From: a virus
Length of the DNA stretch: 30,595 nucleotides
Virus record (IMG/VR): IMGVR_UViG_3300032087_004114
Location: 1-30,595 of that record
Direction: 5' to 3' (one strand)
Below the pieces are notes generated by a model. It was not told the DNA's origin, did no database searches, and saw nothing but the letters and a program-made list of their open reading frames with translations. The position numbers and the translations under genes were made by a program. Positions 19,101 to 23,726 of this stretch are shown here, one piece after another (position 1 is the first letter of the stretch; the number at the start of each line of letters is the position of its first letter).

Positions 19101-20981
19101 TCAACATTAGGTGAAAAGATTAGAGCTAAGATTGATAAAGGTGTCCGTAAAACAATAGGTCTTTCATTAGGTGTTAAGACATTAACTAGTTCTACATACT
19201 ATGTGAGGAACGTGGTTGGTAACACAACTTACTTTGCTTTATCTTTAGGTCTGCCACCAGGCACAGGGATGAGCAAAATTCTAAGCTTTAGAGAAGGTAA
19301 GGTTAAAGGAGAGTTAGCACGGGCTGTTTTAAATCCTAAAGAAGTTGATGAGTACGTTAACAAACTTGTAAAAGATGGTGTAATTGAAAGAGAGTTCTCA
19401 GTAGCTGTTTATGAAGACATGCTTCAAGGAACAATCAATGAAGAAAGTTTAGAAAAAGAGACTTTTGAAATCTTAGATAAGATCCAAAAAGAAAATGGAT
19501 TAGAAACTATAGAAGTAGATAGTGACAAATCTTTACTAGAGACACTTAAACACGCAGCAAAGAAAGGTTTAAAAGTATCGAAGAAGCTTGAAAATAGATT
19601 GCAAAAATTATCTTTGGCATCGGACTCATTCTACAAAATAGCCGTGTACGAATATGAATTAAGCACTCTTAAAAAAGCTAGAGAATACGACAAAGAGAGT
19701 GGAGTTGATACTGGATTCAGAGGTAAGTCTGACAGAGAGCTTGAGTTGATGGCGATTGATAAGCTAAAGAAGACTGCTCAATACTTTTCTCAGAACATGC
19801 CTGGCACAGAAGGCTTTAGTAGATCCTTTGCAGGGGCTTTAGTTGCTCCTTACTACAGATTTAGAGTAGAGGTTGCTAGAATAATGGTGAATAATTCTAG
19901 GCTAGCTTACAATGAAATAAAATCAGAGAACCCAATCATTAAGAAAAGAGGATACCAAAGGGCAGCTGGAGCTGCTACAGTTGGGGCAATTTCAACTACA
20001 GCTACGTTTGCTGCTGAAGCTGCATTACTACTATTCGCATATGGTTTAGGTCACAGACCTGCTGACTTAACTGACGAGGAAAAAGAAGCACTTCAACTTA
20101 GTGTCCCGCCATACTTGAAGACACATACTTTCTTATACACTATGAAAGATGGGAAGTACCATTCATGGGACTTAACTTACCTTAATCCTTATTCAGCCTA
20201 TCTAGACTCTGTTCCAACATTCCAACGTGCTCTTAAACGAGGCGAGAGTATTTCTTCAGCACTGATGGAGAGTTCGCATGTATTGTTTACCGCTCCTTTC
20301 CTTGAAGGTCAGATAGCAACTAAAGCATTCTACAATGCATTGAATAATAAGAACTCAAAGGATGAAGCTATTTACTTTGAGCATGATGACGTTGGTACTA
20401 AAGCTGCTAAAAGTATAGCTAGTGTTCTGAAAGAAGCCTATGGAGCTCCAACCTACATGAGGTTGAGCGAAAATATTAAAGGCATGATGAGTGATGACCC
20501 CACATATACTATGGGTAAATTACTGAAGGATGAACTATCACCTCTGAAATCTTATGAGATTAAACCGCAGACTGCCTTGTACAACTTTACCAGACCTATG
20601 GAGCAGGATAAGCTAGCTATGCGTAAAGCACTTAATAAACTAGCTACCTCAAAGCCAGTGTCTGATGACGAACTTAGGAGAGTTATAAAAGGACTTAAAA
20701 ATAGTTATGGTAGATTAGCTAAGAGATACAAAGATCATTCTCCTAGCTTGTTAAAAATTGGTGCTACTGTAAATGACATTAAAAAGAATGGAGAGGAACT
20801 CTTTACTAAAGAAGGGTATAAAAACCTTGTGCAATTGAATGCTGTTCCCGCTTTATTCTTTAGCGACAGGATGAAAGAAGTTCTAAGGAGAAGTTCTAAT
20901 CCTGAAGTACGAGCAAGACTAGCTAAAGCTGCGGGTATTCTTTTAGAAGAAACTAACAATGGGTTTATTCCTCTTGATTAA
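10176..20981 (+). CDS. Giant polyvalent virion protein (ART-like, two metallopeptidase motifs, membrane segments)
   Basis: One open frame of 3601 codons (about 400 kDa) starts at GTG 10176 with no SD. Residues 1-450 are charged and helical. Hydrophobic stretches fall near 460-475, 512-540, 630-650 and 750-775, with AEGAEEGLDEFIGSFVDS near 712-730. HEFVH at 955-959 is a first zinc-peptidase motif. VYHGTKKKFTTF (Y1419, H1420) and MFFSLDESFAKSYA open an ADP-ribosyltransferase-like domain. It closes at IKSADPVTYDINGDVIPLSQ (about 1610-1635), a sequence widely seen in phage polyvalent proteins. HELVH at 1791-1795 with E1874 (SEFVAYGLS) is a second peptidase. GFYLTRTYRIFEDP lies near 2731, YYVRNVVGNTTYFALSLG near 3005 and NMPGTEGFSRSFAG near 3205. 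A strong membrane segment follows near 3264-3295. Family knowledge (polyvalent proteins of phages and conjugative elements) suggests it enters the host with the DNA and modifies or cleaves host targets. Confidence 0.85.
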   Translation: MALNRSNLATAETPINNELGSIYSYPQWKQINSDEDLTTEQDLPQYLDYYRTELFKKGELTREKEADIQNYYVNWASNGEEVSDAEFAALADKSTAFQSGNLNDERIVNKVFPNVDFAAIDEAKQNEYLNRAKRSLMASGQLPFATILEGGRGTVEVGDFESLGTTPEKKKLASERALSAVTLGAVDPRDLWQVSEGLESTRVPNKTNFEADLDAEDLGLLREMIGDKDSPYAKIINDAIVKSIDLETYRTEGNWLQQIFADRPEEINQILADELPGEIEEITPAILDEFARRKGWGDAQGAGLSVDNSYRFSSERISNLIKELSIVHTNNQGAFKYDEDKPENNLRITPMGVPIAHPTVMENPKAFNELLKDKRLTYNQIRALRESRRNYMYSRSYHIDDVLSSEHLESAVGDKWARAKAENPQKWKDDRVAFVDEFLSNEKNYDASKNWWGGVRASVPEAIIGIGASIGALLGNDASADYLKESQKKQSQRRELDSLFGGEFGIGYDLATILPSVGADLASTYFLAGPLTKGAKALGVGKTLDKGVAKDVALKKIISDSALDSKKTPLAIGRFNEQTAQKFGITSSLFLTSANRSAGATYASIYNSLPEDMSHEEKHDKALGAAFARGTLTGVITSGFSALGAGGLENIVARGASFRQFKNAINKVPNVAFQANDRTTKQLLRNVIAKQAAELYKKEANSSLIKKALGSAAAEGAEEGLDEFIGSFVDSAVLNEFVPMKERINQGLYAGGLGSILGGTMTVGSETFFGPDRLIKSTNVKSEENKKVLAVDKAIDQASQALDEAGLVISSEQLKEYLKTTDTDAQATPPAVDETVDEFGDAVDQFVDDTKEGSDVPIEESSKSIFTNFGKNFTKEDVTDYINGWAPTKIKEDIFIQYVDGKLPDNNPMRVGINAGTTDNPNIVLQVDTEKVTTALKDLKTHKQRKAALDAMLAHEFVHLSESSMLKQMWRKRSSQEEDLNFIEFSKRKLSEIYDSLVADEESKKLIVESVAAYKGLDETEVSLPGKALTQEEIASGKSFTMEKDEIVSEFTRQFIGSKNKLEDIVENKDLLTHFQSLVSHVSSFLDPDTSVKDRYSSLNENVSNYLNDIEAAYIGVLEKSLGARFKEFDPKKVPNIKQEAIEEFEEEIVEETVDPEDTLWLEANKVANRKLSKRGVREETEAKAQQAKIDKVEAYLLSDPKMQESIPGFNRDILNLIKAKYESVLDSKIAKSDSKTFTFPEISDRNGENYVNGNTVKTIKELIIDSKRPDLNGVGQNSDSTDVFLTKVLLELGTNVTTETQSAETIIENNPPSKIFRVESKRVVRPLNNKQADKTSQFTEEANELLEEADIHVKNLRRNYRKGNYGTYGATELAYEEITTVDDKYLELAQDPKKNEQALQNLVDEVAQQEGYTFGPVYHGTKKKFTTFEARKKDGLMFFSLDESFAKSYARNKRPSIEDEKRMDKAYEKSVQLKEKLLRENPDIDLETLKEAQNDLERSLLDGMTWSEAKRDLGTVIIKGYLKADKIFDPTKNWQEFEAELKESWSKGNVYVNGKRDTIPEFQLELIKKAHYTAWEKPEIISAVFKKYDAILLSEGNKGASPNNIAIKNISAIKSADPVTYDINGDVIPLSQRFDISKRSILFSEEINIGLTEEGERDIKASPEEIRDFIRSGKVKKGWFSGGAADDITQGKTAEEVADYIISTTNNRAHAYLLNRIKGYLEGFVVKAPVQGDKYLTSAHPSRAKGYAVQDLLSSPEAVDIFKRNGGYSSWTPRNIYINERGLSSEIITHELVHAATEARLMAGLYDADKDSDLYKNVKELVGLVKGTVEKIPPKFKPLIDKGAKLGDFDYFSYTLNGRIVNEGRPSDKTISEFVAYGLSNVEFQNFLKSVQIKNEPDGLTKFVSFIRKVLGIPKSQNNALSELIRLTDNVLNTPKDAATMRAENEQVASWFAGPQPDPYDVYELAFPATPQRGAGTFPKEHIIQKRLEQGAKLLGSSGVPENIEEIASDWPKVMLSHTNITLGRKSRIEGNAVYDPEYPAGVMPYSLKFALPKNKEVKYNAFNVRLKNVGIQLDKYKTFIDGDKFEVPEEMSLESVLNSINIQLGRKQEKVIPMNDFLLSNPSLKGMGKVPKGTIVYAQGAKEVLGGPTGDLVSYNEDIDLNQEISSGEWSAIAYNPAQGNYFYKVSGDEKNPVFEVDQEFVGAEEILMVSDLGKQSGERGANHALLVKNAKFKKLTAAQVSEESFSKKLEANLANKEAKILIKAKFTKPQKARANDLVYRSFEETTEVFDSPDLDPISVEEGFIKTNEVALVNALADYRKTRGEDIPLDGYLESEFAIKSIEDGFLMDYAVESFADLGISNKYLSFISSENVPLFGPDSLFAEDAIKDEEVVKSIVSKTIKKLTAEAISGKNYSDSLAIIGAFPKLKEIAMKSLDTTIETLTANLDPDLTSDVDKEIALKLKRLGTARTHLRRNLSSQTTPQKVIVYNGGATAEAGLEQIRNVITKADDPQALTDIEKEFRTLIEVPIGQLGSYTSPIEGKSNWIKTLWSWFTGLKDPRWKREMERRESFMNGIRTEAESYIGQIERLVKEGWGGFTTEINTLLEQATGERNNLTISEEIDAALITERDAAKQEALNLEDPKEAFKVIAQADEDYELLVQKELNKVRQETRRRVNAALDKISEKSPELAETVRGLRYKITSSSRYVSEKLSEVDREDYKDIEARFSAQEGFYLTRTYRIFEDPSWSKFLYDKDDPRAKAIRLNAAREMFKKQQEDVLSEQIVSLDKEAYKNNDVEWLAKSEAAKREEVGAIKSLDEVLKEKGMTEEDFLETVFETNFARYQEDQGPDILKRKKDVPKAIRVALGEIPDGTWNIIKTYEKVSYLANRIAIDANLERLGNPKNEEGEEIARPDQKWLLTEEETIELGLDNYEPIDPALKSNEGDRYSPLLGKGYFASPEMIESIRETRAFTPEPSTLGEKIRAKIDKGVRKTIGLSLGVKTLTSSTYYVRNVVGNTTYFALSLGLPPGTGMSKILSFREGKVKGELARAVLNPKEVDEYVNKLVKDGVIEREFSVAVYEDMLQGTINEESLEKETFEILDKIQKENGLETIEVDSDKSLLETLKHAAKKGLKVSKKLENRLQKLSLASDSFYKIAVYEYELSTLKKAREYDKESGVDTGFRGKSDRELELMAIDKLKKTAQYFSQNMPGTEGFSRSFAGALVAPYYRFRVEVARIMVNNSRLAYNEIKSENPIIKKRGYQRAAGAATVGAISTTATFAAEAALLLFAYGLGHRPADLTDEEKEALQLSVPPYLKTHTFLYTMKDGKYHSWDLTYLNPYSAYLDSVPTFQRALKRGESISSALMESSHVLFTAPFLEGQIATKAFYNALNNKNSKDEAIYFEHDDVGTKAAKSIASVLKEAYGAPTYMRLSENIKGMMSDDPTYTMGKLLKDELSPLKSYEIKPQTALYNFTRPMEQDKLAMRKALNKLATSKPVSDDELRRVIKGLKNSYGRLAKRYKDHSPSLLKIGATVNDIKKNGEELFTKEGYKNLVQLNAVPALFFSDRMKEVLRRSSNPEVRARLAKAAGILLEETNNGFIPLD

Positions 20982-20983
20982 AG

Positions 20984-21071
20984 GGATCACATGGTGATCA
21001 ATGTAGGAGGCGAACAGAAGGATGAACCCCCTTGTTGCAGGATCTCCCTGCACTCTACATCCATGTGATCC
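20984..21071. terminator. Long structured inverted repeat filling the convergent gap (bidirectional terminator or ncRNA)
   Basis: GGATCACATGG (20984-20994) pairs with 21061-21071. After a TGATCA bulge, ATGTAG (21001-21006) pairs with CTACAT (21055-21060). A third hairpin TGCAGG/CCTGCA stands at 21036-21052. It begins two bases after the giant gene's stop and ends six bases before the convergent gene's stop. There is no U-tract on either strand, so simple rho-independent termination is not certain. Confidence 0.6.
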
Positions 21072-21077
21072 AAATTG

Positions 21078-21323
21078 TTAGACGTGTTCAGCGTCTTCCC
21101 ATAAGGCGATACAAGTTAAACACTCTGCAAGAGTTTTACAATTGTTTATAAATGATAAATGATGTTCTTCTTCTTGCCACACTCCCCAATATCCTTCAAT
21201 AGATCCTTTGACATCTTTAGGTAAGTTCCGTGCGTTTGGAGATTTTGTGTCTTCTACATAGTAGATATTCTTGAACTCATCTGTTACTTTGTATACACCT
21301 TTGTCTTCTTTTTTTATTATCAT
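21078..21323 (-). CDS. Hypothetical 81-aa protein
   Basis: This is the last gene of the right-hand leftward block. The protein begins MIIKKEDKGVYKVTDEFKNI and looks like a small beta-rich fold with aromatic residues (YWGVWQEEEHHLSF). It has a Cys pair in its C-terminal part (CKTLAECLTC). The pattern 'K-x-x-x-G-x-Y-x-V-x-D' is common in small phage proteins of unknown role. No membrane segment is seen. The start ATG has an A/T leader (TAAAACAAAT) without an SD, and two hairpins stand between it and the preceding 59-aa gene, so it may be made from its own promoter. Its stop faces the giant gene across the structured gap. Confidence 0.55.
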   Translation of the reverse strand: MIIKKEDKGVYKVTDEFKNIYYVEDTKSPNARNLPKDVKGSIEGYWGVWQEEEHHLSFINNCKTLAECLTCIALWEDAEHV

Positions 21324-21347
21324 ATTTGTTTTACTTTAAAATTAAAT

Positions 21348-21408
21348 GCCTCGCCACCTGCCCTCCACAAACAGATGACGAGGCTTCCCTCACAGTGCCG
21401 ATACGGCA
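21348..21408 (-). terminator. Two hairpins, the second terminator-like
   Basis: In transcript order TGCCG-ATA-CGGCA forms a tight hairpin (21396-21408). Then GCCTCG pairs with CGAGGC (21348-21353 with 21379-21384) and is followed on the minus strand by ATTTAATTTT. This would end the transcript after the 59-aa gene, 24 nt before the next start. Confidence 0.55.
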
Positions 21409-21410
21409 AA

Positions 21411-21590
21411 TTATTTCTTACGTTTATAACTACATCTTATTGTATGATTATAGAACTTGGCTATTTGTCGAGCTACTTTTTTAGTAGGGATATTTCTCTC
21501 AGTTAGTTTTGGAAACTTAACAAAGTACAGTGTAAAGTTCCCATCAGATTCTTCATACAATACAGCTGGAAATGTTTTTGGTCTAGGCAT
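21411..21590 (-). CDS. Small basic protein (59 aa) overlapping the methyltransferase end
   Basis: ATG 21590 is preceded by AGGAGG at the ideal distance (AGGAGGTTCAATG), one of the best ribosome sites in the window. Together with an 8-nt overlap with the methyltransferase stop, this makes the gene convincing although it is short. The protein begins MPRPKTFPAVLYEESDGNF, continues LYFVKFPKLTERNIPTKKVA, and ends strongly basic (TIRCSYKRKK). The N-terminal part has the beta-strand look of HicB-like or small RNase-H-fold domains (AVLYEESDGNFTLYFVKFP). The match is too short for a claim. A nucleic-acid-binding role is plausible from the charge. Confidence 0.65.
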   Translation of the reverse strand: MPRPKTFPAVLYEESDGNFTLYFVKFPKLTERNIPTKKVARQIAKFYNHTIRCSYKRKK

Positions 21591-22812
21591 TGAACCTCCT
21601 TACTAAAGTTACAAATGCTTTTTCTGCAACCTGTGGTACAACACCGTTGCCTAACAATCTTAGTCGATCCACTCTGTTGGCAATTGGGTCCACCCCACAG
21701 GTAGCCCCATCAGTTGCTCCACCCAATTCGCATTGAGCTTCTTCCCTGTGTTGTGCTGTACTTGCTCCCCCAAGTTGCTCTTGCCCCTGTCTGTGTGAGC
21801 TGCTCTGCTGTCTACCTCCTTTGGGGTTCCCCATAATAACTCTCGGCTCTTCCCACTCTTGTTGGGCTTCGCCTGGTCGTGAAGGCCAGCTTTGGATAAT
21901 CCTTTCCTGTCCTTGTGAAGCTTCTCCCTCTGCACTTTCTGCCCATGTACTTCGGGATGGTTGCTCAGTCCTAGCTGTCCATAGTTCGGATTGTTCCCAA
22001 TCTTCCCTCCCTCTGCTACTGTTGGTGTCGGCCAATTCTCGTGCGTCTCCACTGCGTCTCTTAGCTTCGCTCCAAACCATTGGGCGCTCTTCTTCCTCTT
22101 GCTTCTGAATCCTTTGTCCGTTAGCTCCGTCTCGATCCTTCCCCCCTCTGCATCCGATGTCCTCGCTGTCGGCCAACTCAACATCTCCTGTGCTTCCACT
22201 GCGTCTGGTAGTAAGTTTCTGAACCGCTTCTTTTGGCTCTCTACATTGTAGTATCCTTTCCAATCCCTCGCTGCTGGAGTAGGCCAGGATGAAGACTCGC
22301 TTTCTCTGATGAGTTGCTCCGACTTCAGACGCTGAGAATATTCCTGCCTCTGCGACGTAACCCACTTCTTCCAACGATCTGAGGACATAGTGGAGAACTG
22401 ATTCTCCATCGGCTGTCTTGCAACTGATGATCCCTTCGACGTTTTCGAGGAACAAGACAGTGGGTCTACACTCTTTGATTCCTTCAAGGATGTAGGGGAA
22501 CAAGTGTCTTGGATCTTCTGTTGCTTTCTTGAGTCCTGCTCCTGAGAAAGGTTGGCAGGGGAATCCACCAGACAGGATGTCAACGCATCCACGAAACTTT
22601 CTGAATGGGAATTCTTTAAGGTCCGTGAACACAGGTGCTGGATGAATTTGGTTCGCTTCCATCTTCGCAACCAAGTTGCAGATAGCGAAGGTTTCGATTT
22701 CAACATGAGCGATTTCTCGCACATTTGGGAGAACTCTTCTGAGTCCACTTCCGATTCCCTCGTAACCTGAACAGAGGGATAGGTGTCTGATATATTCTTT
22801 GGGATTATCCAC
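21583..22812 (-). CDS. C5-cytosine DNA methyltransferase (Dcm-like)
   Basis: The 409-aa protein has the ordered C5-MTase motifs: I HLSLCSGYEGIG (10-21, AdoMet binding), IV GGFPCQPFSG (catalytic C86), VI LENVEG (123-127), VIII QRKRVFIL (169-176) and X LLGNGVVPQVAE (387-395). It methylates cytosine in DNA, most likely to protect phage DNA from host restriction. Between VIII and X, where the target-recognition domain lies, residues 178-375 are low-complexity E/Q/R/S/G with repeats LADS, LADT and IMGN. That is odd for a folded domain and is explained by an overlapping open frame. The only usable start is GTG 22812, since a stop lies four codons upstream in this frame. An ATG two bases upstream opens the other frame. 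The gene looks richer in GC than the block around the giant gene, suggesting transfer. Confidence 0.88.
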   Translation of the reverse strand: MDNPKEYIRHLSLCSGYEGIGSGLRRVLPNVREIAHVEIETFAICNLVAKMEANQIHPAPVFTDLKEFPFRKFRGCVDILSGGFPCQPFSGAGLKKATEDPRHLFPYILEGIKECRPTVLFLENVEGIISCKTADGESVLHYVLRSLEEVGYVAEAGIFSASEVGATHQRKRVFILAYSSSEGLERILQCREPKEAVQKLTTRRSGSTGDVELADSEDIGCRGGKDRDGANGQRIQKQEEEERPMVWSEAKRRSGDARELADTNSSRGREDWEQSELWTARTEQPSRSTWAESAEGEASQGQERIIQSWPSRPGEAQQEWEEPRVIMGNPKGGRQQSSSHRQGQEQLGGASTAQHREEAQCELGGATDGATCGVDPIANRVDRLRLLGNGVVPQVAEKAFVTLVRRFNA

Positions 22813-22814
22813 AT
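21660..22814 (-). CDS. Overlapping +1-frame ORF with WPTP repeats inside the methyltransferase gene
   Basis: A 384-codon frame starts at ATG 22814, two bases before the methyltransferase GTG, and stays open nearly to its end. It has W-P-T-P-type units at W177 (SSWPTPAARDWKG), W214 (SWPTARTSD), W261 (NWPTPTVAEGG) and W328 (LWGTPKEVD), and a closing LNANWVEQLMGLPVGWTQL. From memory, repeats WPTP-x-A-x-D and an LNPxWVEWLMGxPxGWT end are common in phage proteins annotated as cytosine methyltransferase or as fragments of it, so this frame is unlikely to be noise. The same DNA gives L-A-D-S/T in the other frame. Options: a second protein made from the same mRNA, an alternative TRD reached by frameshifting, or a relic. 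Whether it is expressed is unknown. Confidence 0.5.
   Translation of the reverse strand: MWIIPKNISDTYPSVQVTRESEVDSEEFSQMCEKSLMLKSKPSLSATWLRRWKRTKFIQHLCSRTLKNSHSESFVDALTSCLVDSPANLSQEQDSRKQQKIQDTCSPTSLKESKSVDPLSCSSKTSKGSSVARQPMENQFSTMSSDRWKKWVTSQRQEYSQRLKSEQLIRESESSSWPTPAARDWKGYYNVESQKKRFRNLLPDAVEAQEMLSWPTARTSDAEGGRIETELTDKGFRSKRKKSAQWFGAKLRDAVETHENWPTPTVAEGGKIGNNPNYGQLGLSNHPEVHGQKVQREKLHKDRKGLSKAGLHDQAKPNKSGKSRELLWGTPKEVDSRAAHTDRGKSNLGEQVQHNTGKKLNANWVEQLMGLPVGWTQLPTEWID
22805..22813 (+). promoter_or_regulatory. Perfect DnaA-box sequence over the methyltransferase start
   Basis: TTATCCACA matches the bacterial DnaA-box consensus exactly. On the minus strand it reads TGTGGATAA and covers the overlapping ATG/GTG starts. 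By chance one such 9-mer on either strand is expected about 0.2 times in this window, so it may be accidental. The phage also encodes a DnaA-domain-IV-like protein about 300 nt away. Confidence 0.3.
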
Positions 22815-22837
22815 TATTTGCTTTCTATTTTTTAGGT

Positions 22838-23035
22838 TTACTTCTTATCGTTATTGAGGATCTCGTTGAAGAATGCATCTGCACGAGCTTCCTCTTCACT
22901 TTCAAAAAGGACTTCGTTTAATCCTTTCTGTTTTATACCCATAACTCTCCATAGGTTTTTATTTGTACTAAACAAAAGGGCTATGGATTTGTAAGGATAA
23001 AATTCAACTTTTCTTATTTGTATTACTGTCGACAT
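22838..23035 (-). CDS. Hypothetical 65-aa protein
   Basis: The protein begins MSTVIQIRKVEFYPYKSIAL and reads like a small alpha/beta fold. A basic/aromatic N-terminal half is followed by an acidic helix (VLFESEEEARADAFFNEILN). I do not recognise a family. It lies 23 nt upstream of the methyltransferase start, so the two are probably transcribed together. Its own start is nested in the 3' end of the 39-codon membrane-peptide frame (32-nt overlap). No SD is visible. The role is unknown. Confidence 0.5.
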   Translation of the reverse strand: MSTVIQIRKVEFYPYKSIALLFSTNKNLWRVMGIKQKGLNEVLFESEEEARADAFFNEILNNDKK

Positions 23036-23123
23036 TTTTCTTTTCGATTCCGTTTGATACAGAGAAAAATCTGCATACTAAAAACAAAAACATAAAATAA
23101 AATATAATAATTGCTAACCACAT
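23004..23123 (-). CDS. 39-aa single-pass membrane microprotein
   Basis: ATG 23123 overlaps the stop of the DnaA-like gene by one base (TAATG). The peptide begins MWLAIIIFYFMFLFLVCRFF, which is one strong transmembrane helix of about 19 residues. A short polar, lysine-rich tail (SNGIEKKNVDSNTNKKS) follows, predicted on the cytoplasmic side if the positive-inside rule holds. It overlaps the next gene by 32 nt in another frame. It fills an otherwise unexplained 87-nt gap. It resembles small phage membrane peptides that modify the host membrane or block superinfection. A holin is less likely because it has one helix and lies far from any lysis gene. The coupling supports a real gene, but the size leaves doubt. 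Confidence 0.5.
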   Translation of the reverse strand: MWLAIIIFYFMFLFLVCRFFSVSNGIEKKNVDSNTNKKS

Positions 23124-23404
23124 TACTCTACCCTTTCTAATATCTTATCAATGATAGGCTGGTAATGATCCAACTTGTCTTCGATCTCTTTGACCTTGCG
23201 GTATACAATACCTTGCTTCCTGCCATAATGTTTGGCAGCACTCTCTGCTGTCTCTCCTTCTTTGGTCATCAGGTACATGCCTAACGTAGCCCAAGAGGTG
23301 ACAGTGTGCTTGCGACTTGTCTCAAGTTCAATCATAGATTTACCTGAGACATCCACAATCGCTTTCTTTATTGCTTCTATCCTTTTACTATTTACTAGTC
23401 TCAT
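23123..23404 (-). CDS. DnaA domain-IV-like DNA-binding protein
   Basis: In this 93-aa protein, residues about 30-78 (SRKHTVTSWATLGMYLM, then ESAAKHYGRKQGIVYRKV) follow the DnaA C-terminal domain. That family has a helix around R-K...A...A-M-Y-L, then a helix-turn-helix ending in G-R-x-x-(T/G)-x-V. The DnaA domain IV binds TTATNCACA boxes, but here the family's D-H-T-T loop reads K-Q-G-I, so the DNA specificity may differ. There is no AAA+ domain; such short DnaA-C proteins occur in phages and are thought to bind origin or promoter DNA. It heads a small run coupled by TAATG to the 39-aa membrane peptide. It may act on the host or phage origin, or as a regulator. Confidence 0.62.
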   Translation of the reverse strand: MRLVNSKRIEAIKKAIVDVSGKSMIELETSRKHTVTSWATLGMYLMTKEGETAESAAKHYGRKQGIVYRKVKEIEDKLDHYQPIIDKILERVE

Positions 23405-23434
23405 AATTTATTATTATTAATTTTATACTATTTG

Positions 23435-23725
23435 TCAACTATTACTAGCTTCCAACTTATCTTTTAGGGTTTGTAATATGCTCCTCGCAACATCCACATC
23501 AGTAGTTGCTTCCAAGAAGTCAGGGTGTTCTGTGACGAATCCAGTTAGAAGAATGATCACTTGACCTAAGGTGCTAGTAATCATCCTCTTTGTATCATCA
23601 GGCTTACTCAATTCCTCATCTAGCTTAACTAGTAAGGCGGTGATATCCTCATACGTTTCTCCGTGTTGCGGGAACGCTTGAACAAAGTCATCAAGGATTT
23701 CTTTTAAGTTTCGTTTCTTTGTCAT
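23435..23725 (-). CDS. Hypothetical 96-aa helical protein
   Basis: I take ATG 23725, one base after the preceding stop (TAAT-ATG). The longer frame would need a TTG at 23740. The protein begins MTKKRNLKEILDDFVQAFPQ and is mostly helical, with repeated hydrophobic/charged spacing (DITALLVKLDEELSKPDD, then SILQTLKDKLEASNS). It has one hydrophobic stretch (TLGQVIILLTGFV) too short and polar-flanked for a clear membrane helix. No known family is recognised. It is probably a small soluble helical-bundle protein transcribed with the Gp88-like gene upstream, given the one-base spacing. Confidence 0.58.
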   Translation of the reverse strand: MTKKRNLKEILDDFVQAFPQHGETYEDITALLVKLDEELSKPDDTKRMITSTLGQVIILLTGFVTEHPDFLEATTDVDVARSILQTLKDKLEASNS

Positions 23726-23726
23726 A

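Noticed and set aside
10388-20959. Several antisense frames of 60-134 codons opposite the giant gene
   Set aside because: They are shadows of a strongly coding frame: serine/leucine/alanine-rich compositions typical of antisense frames, no ribosome sites and no recognisable motifs.
20983-21071. Possible tRNA-like structure in the convergent gap
   Set aside because: The outer stem is 11 bp rather than 7, and I find no paired T-arm or anticodon arm at tRNA positions on either strand.
21821-22251. Plus-strand frames opposite the methyltransferase gene
   Set aside because: Their rich S/C/P content is an antisense reflection of the two minus-strand frames. They have no motifs and no ribosome sites.
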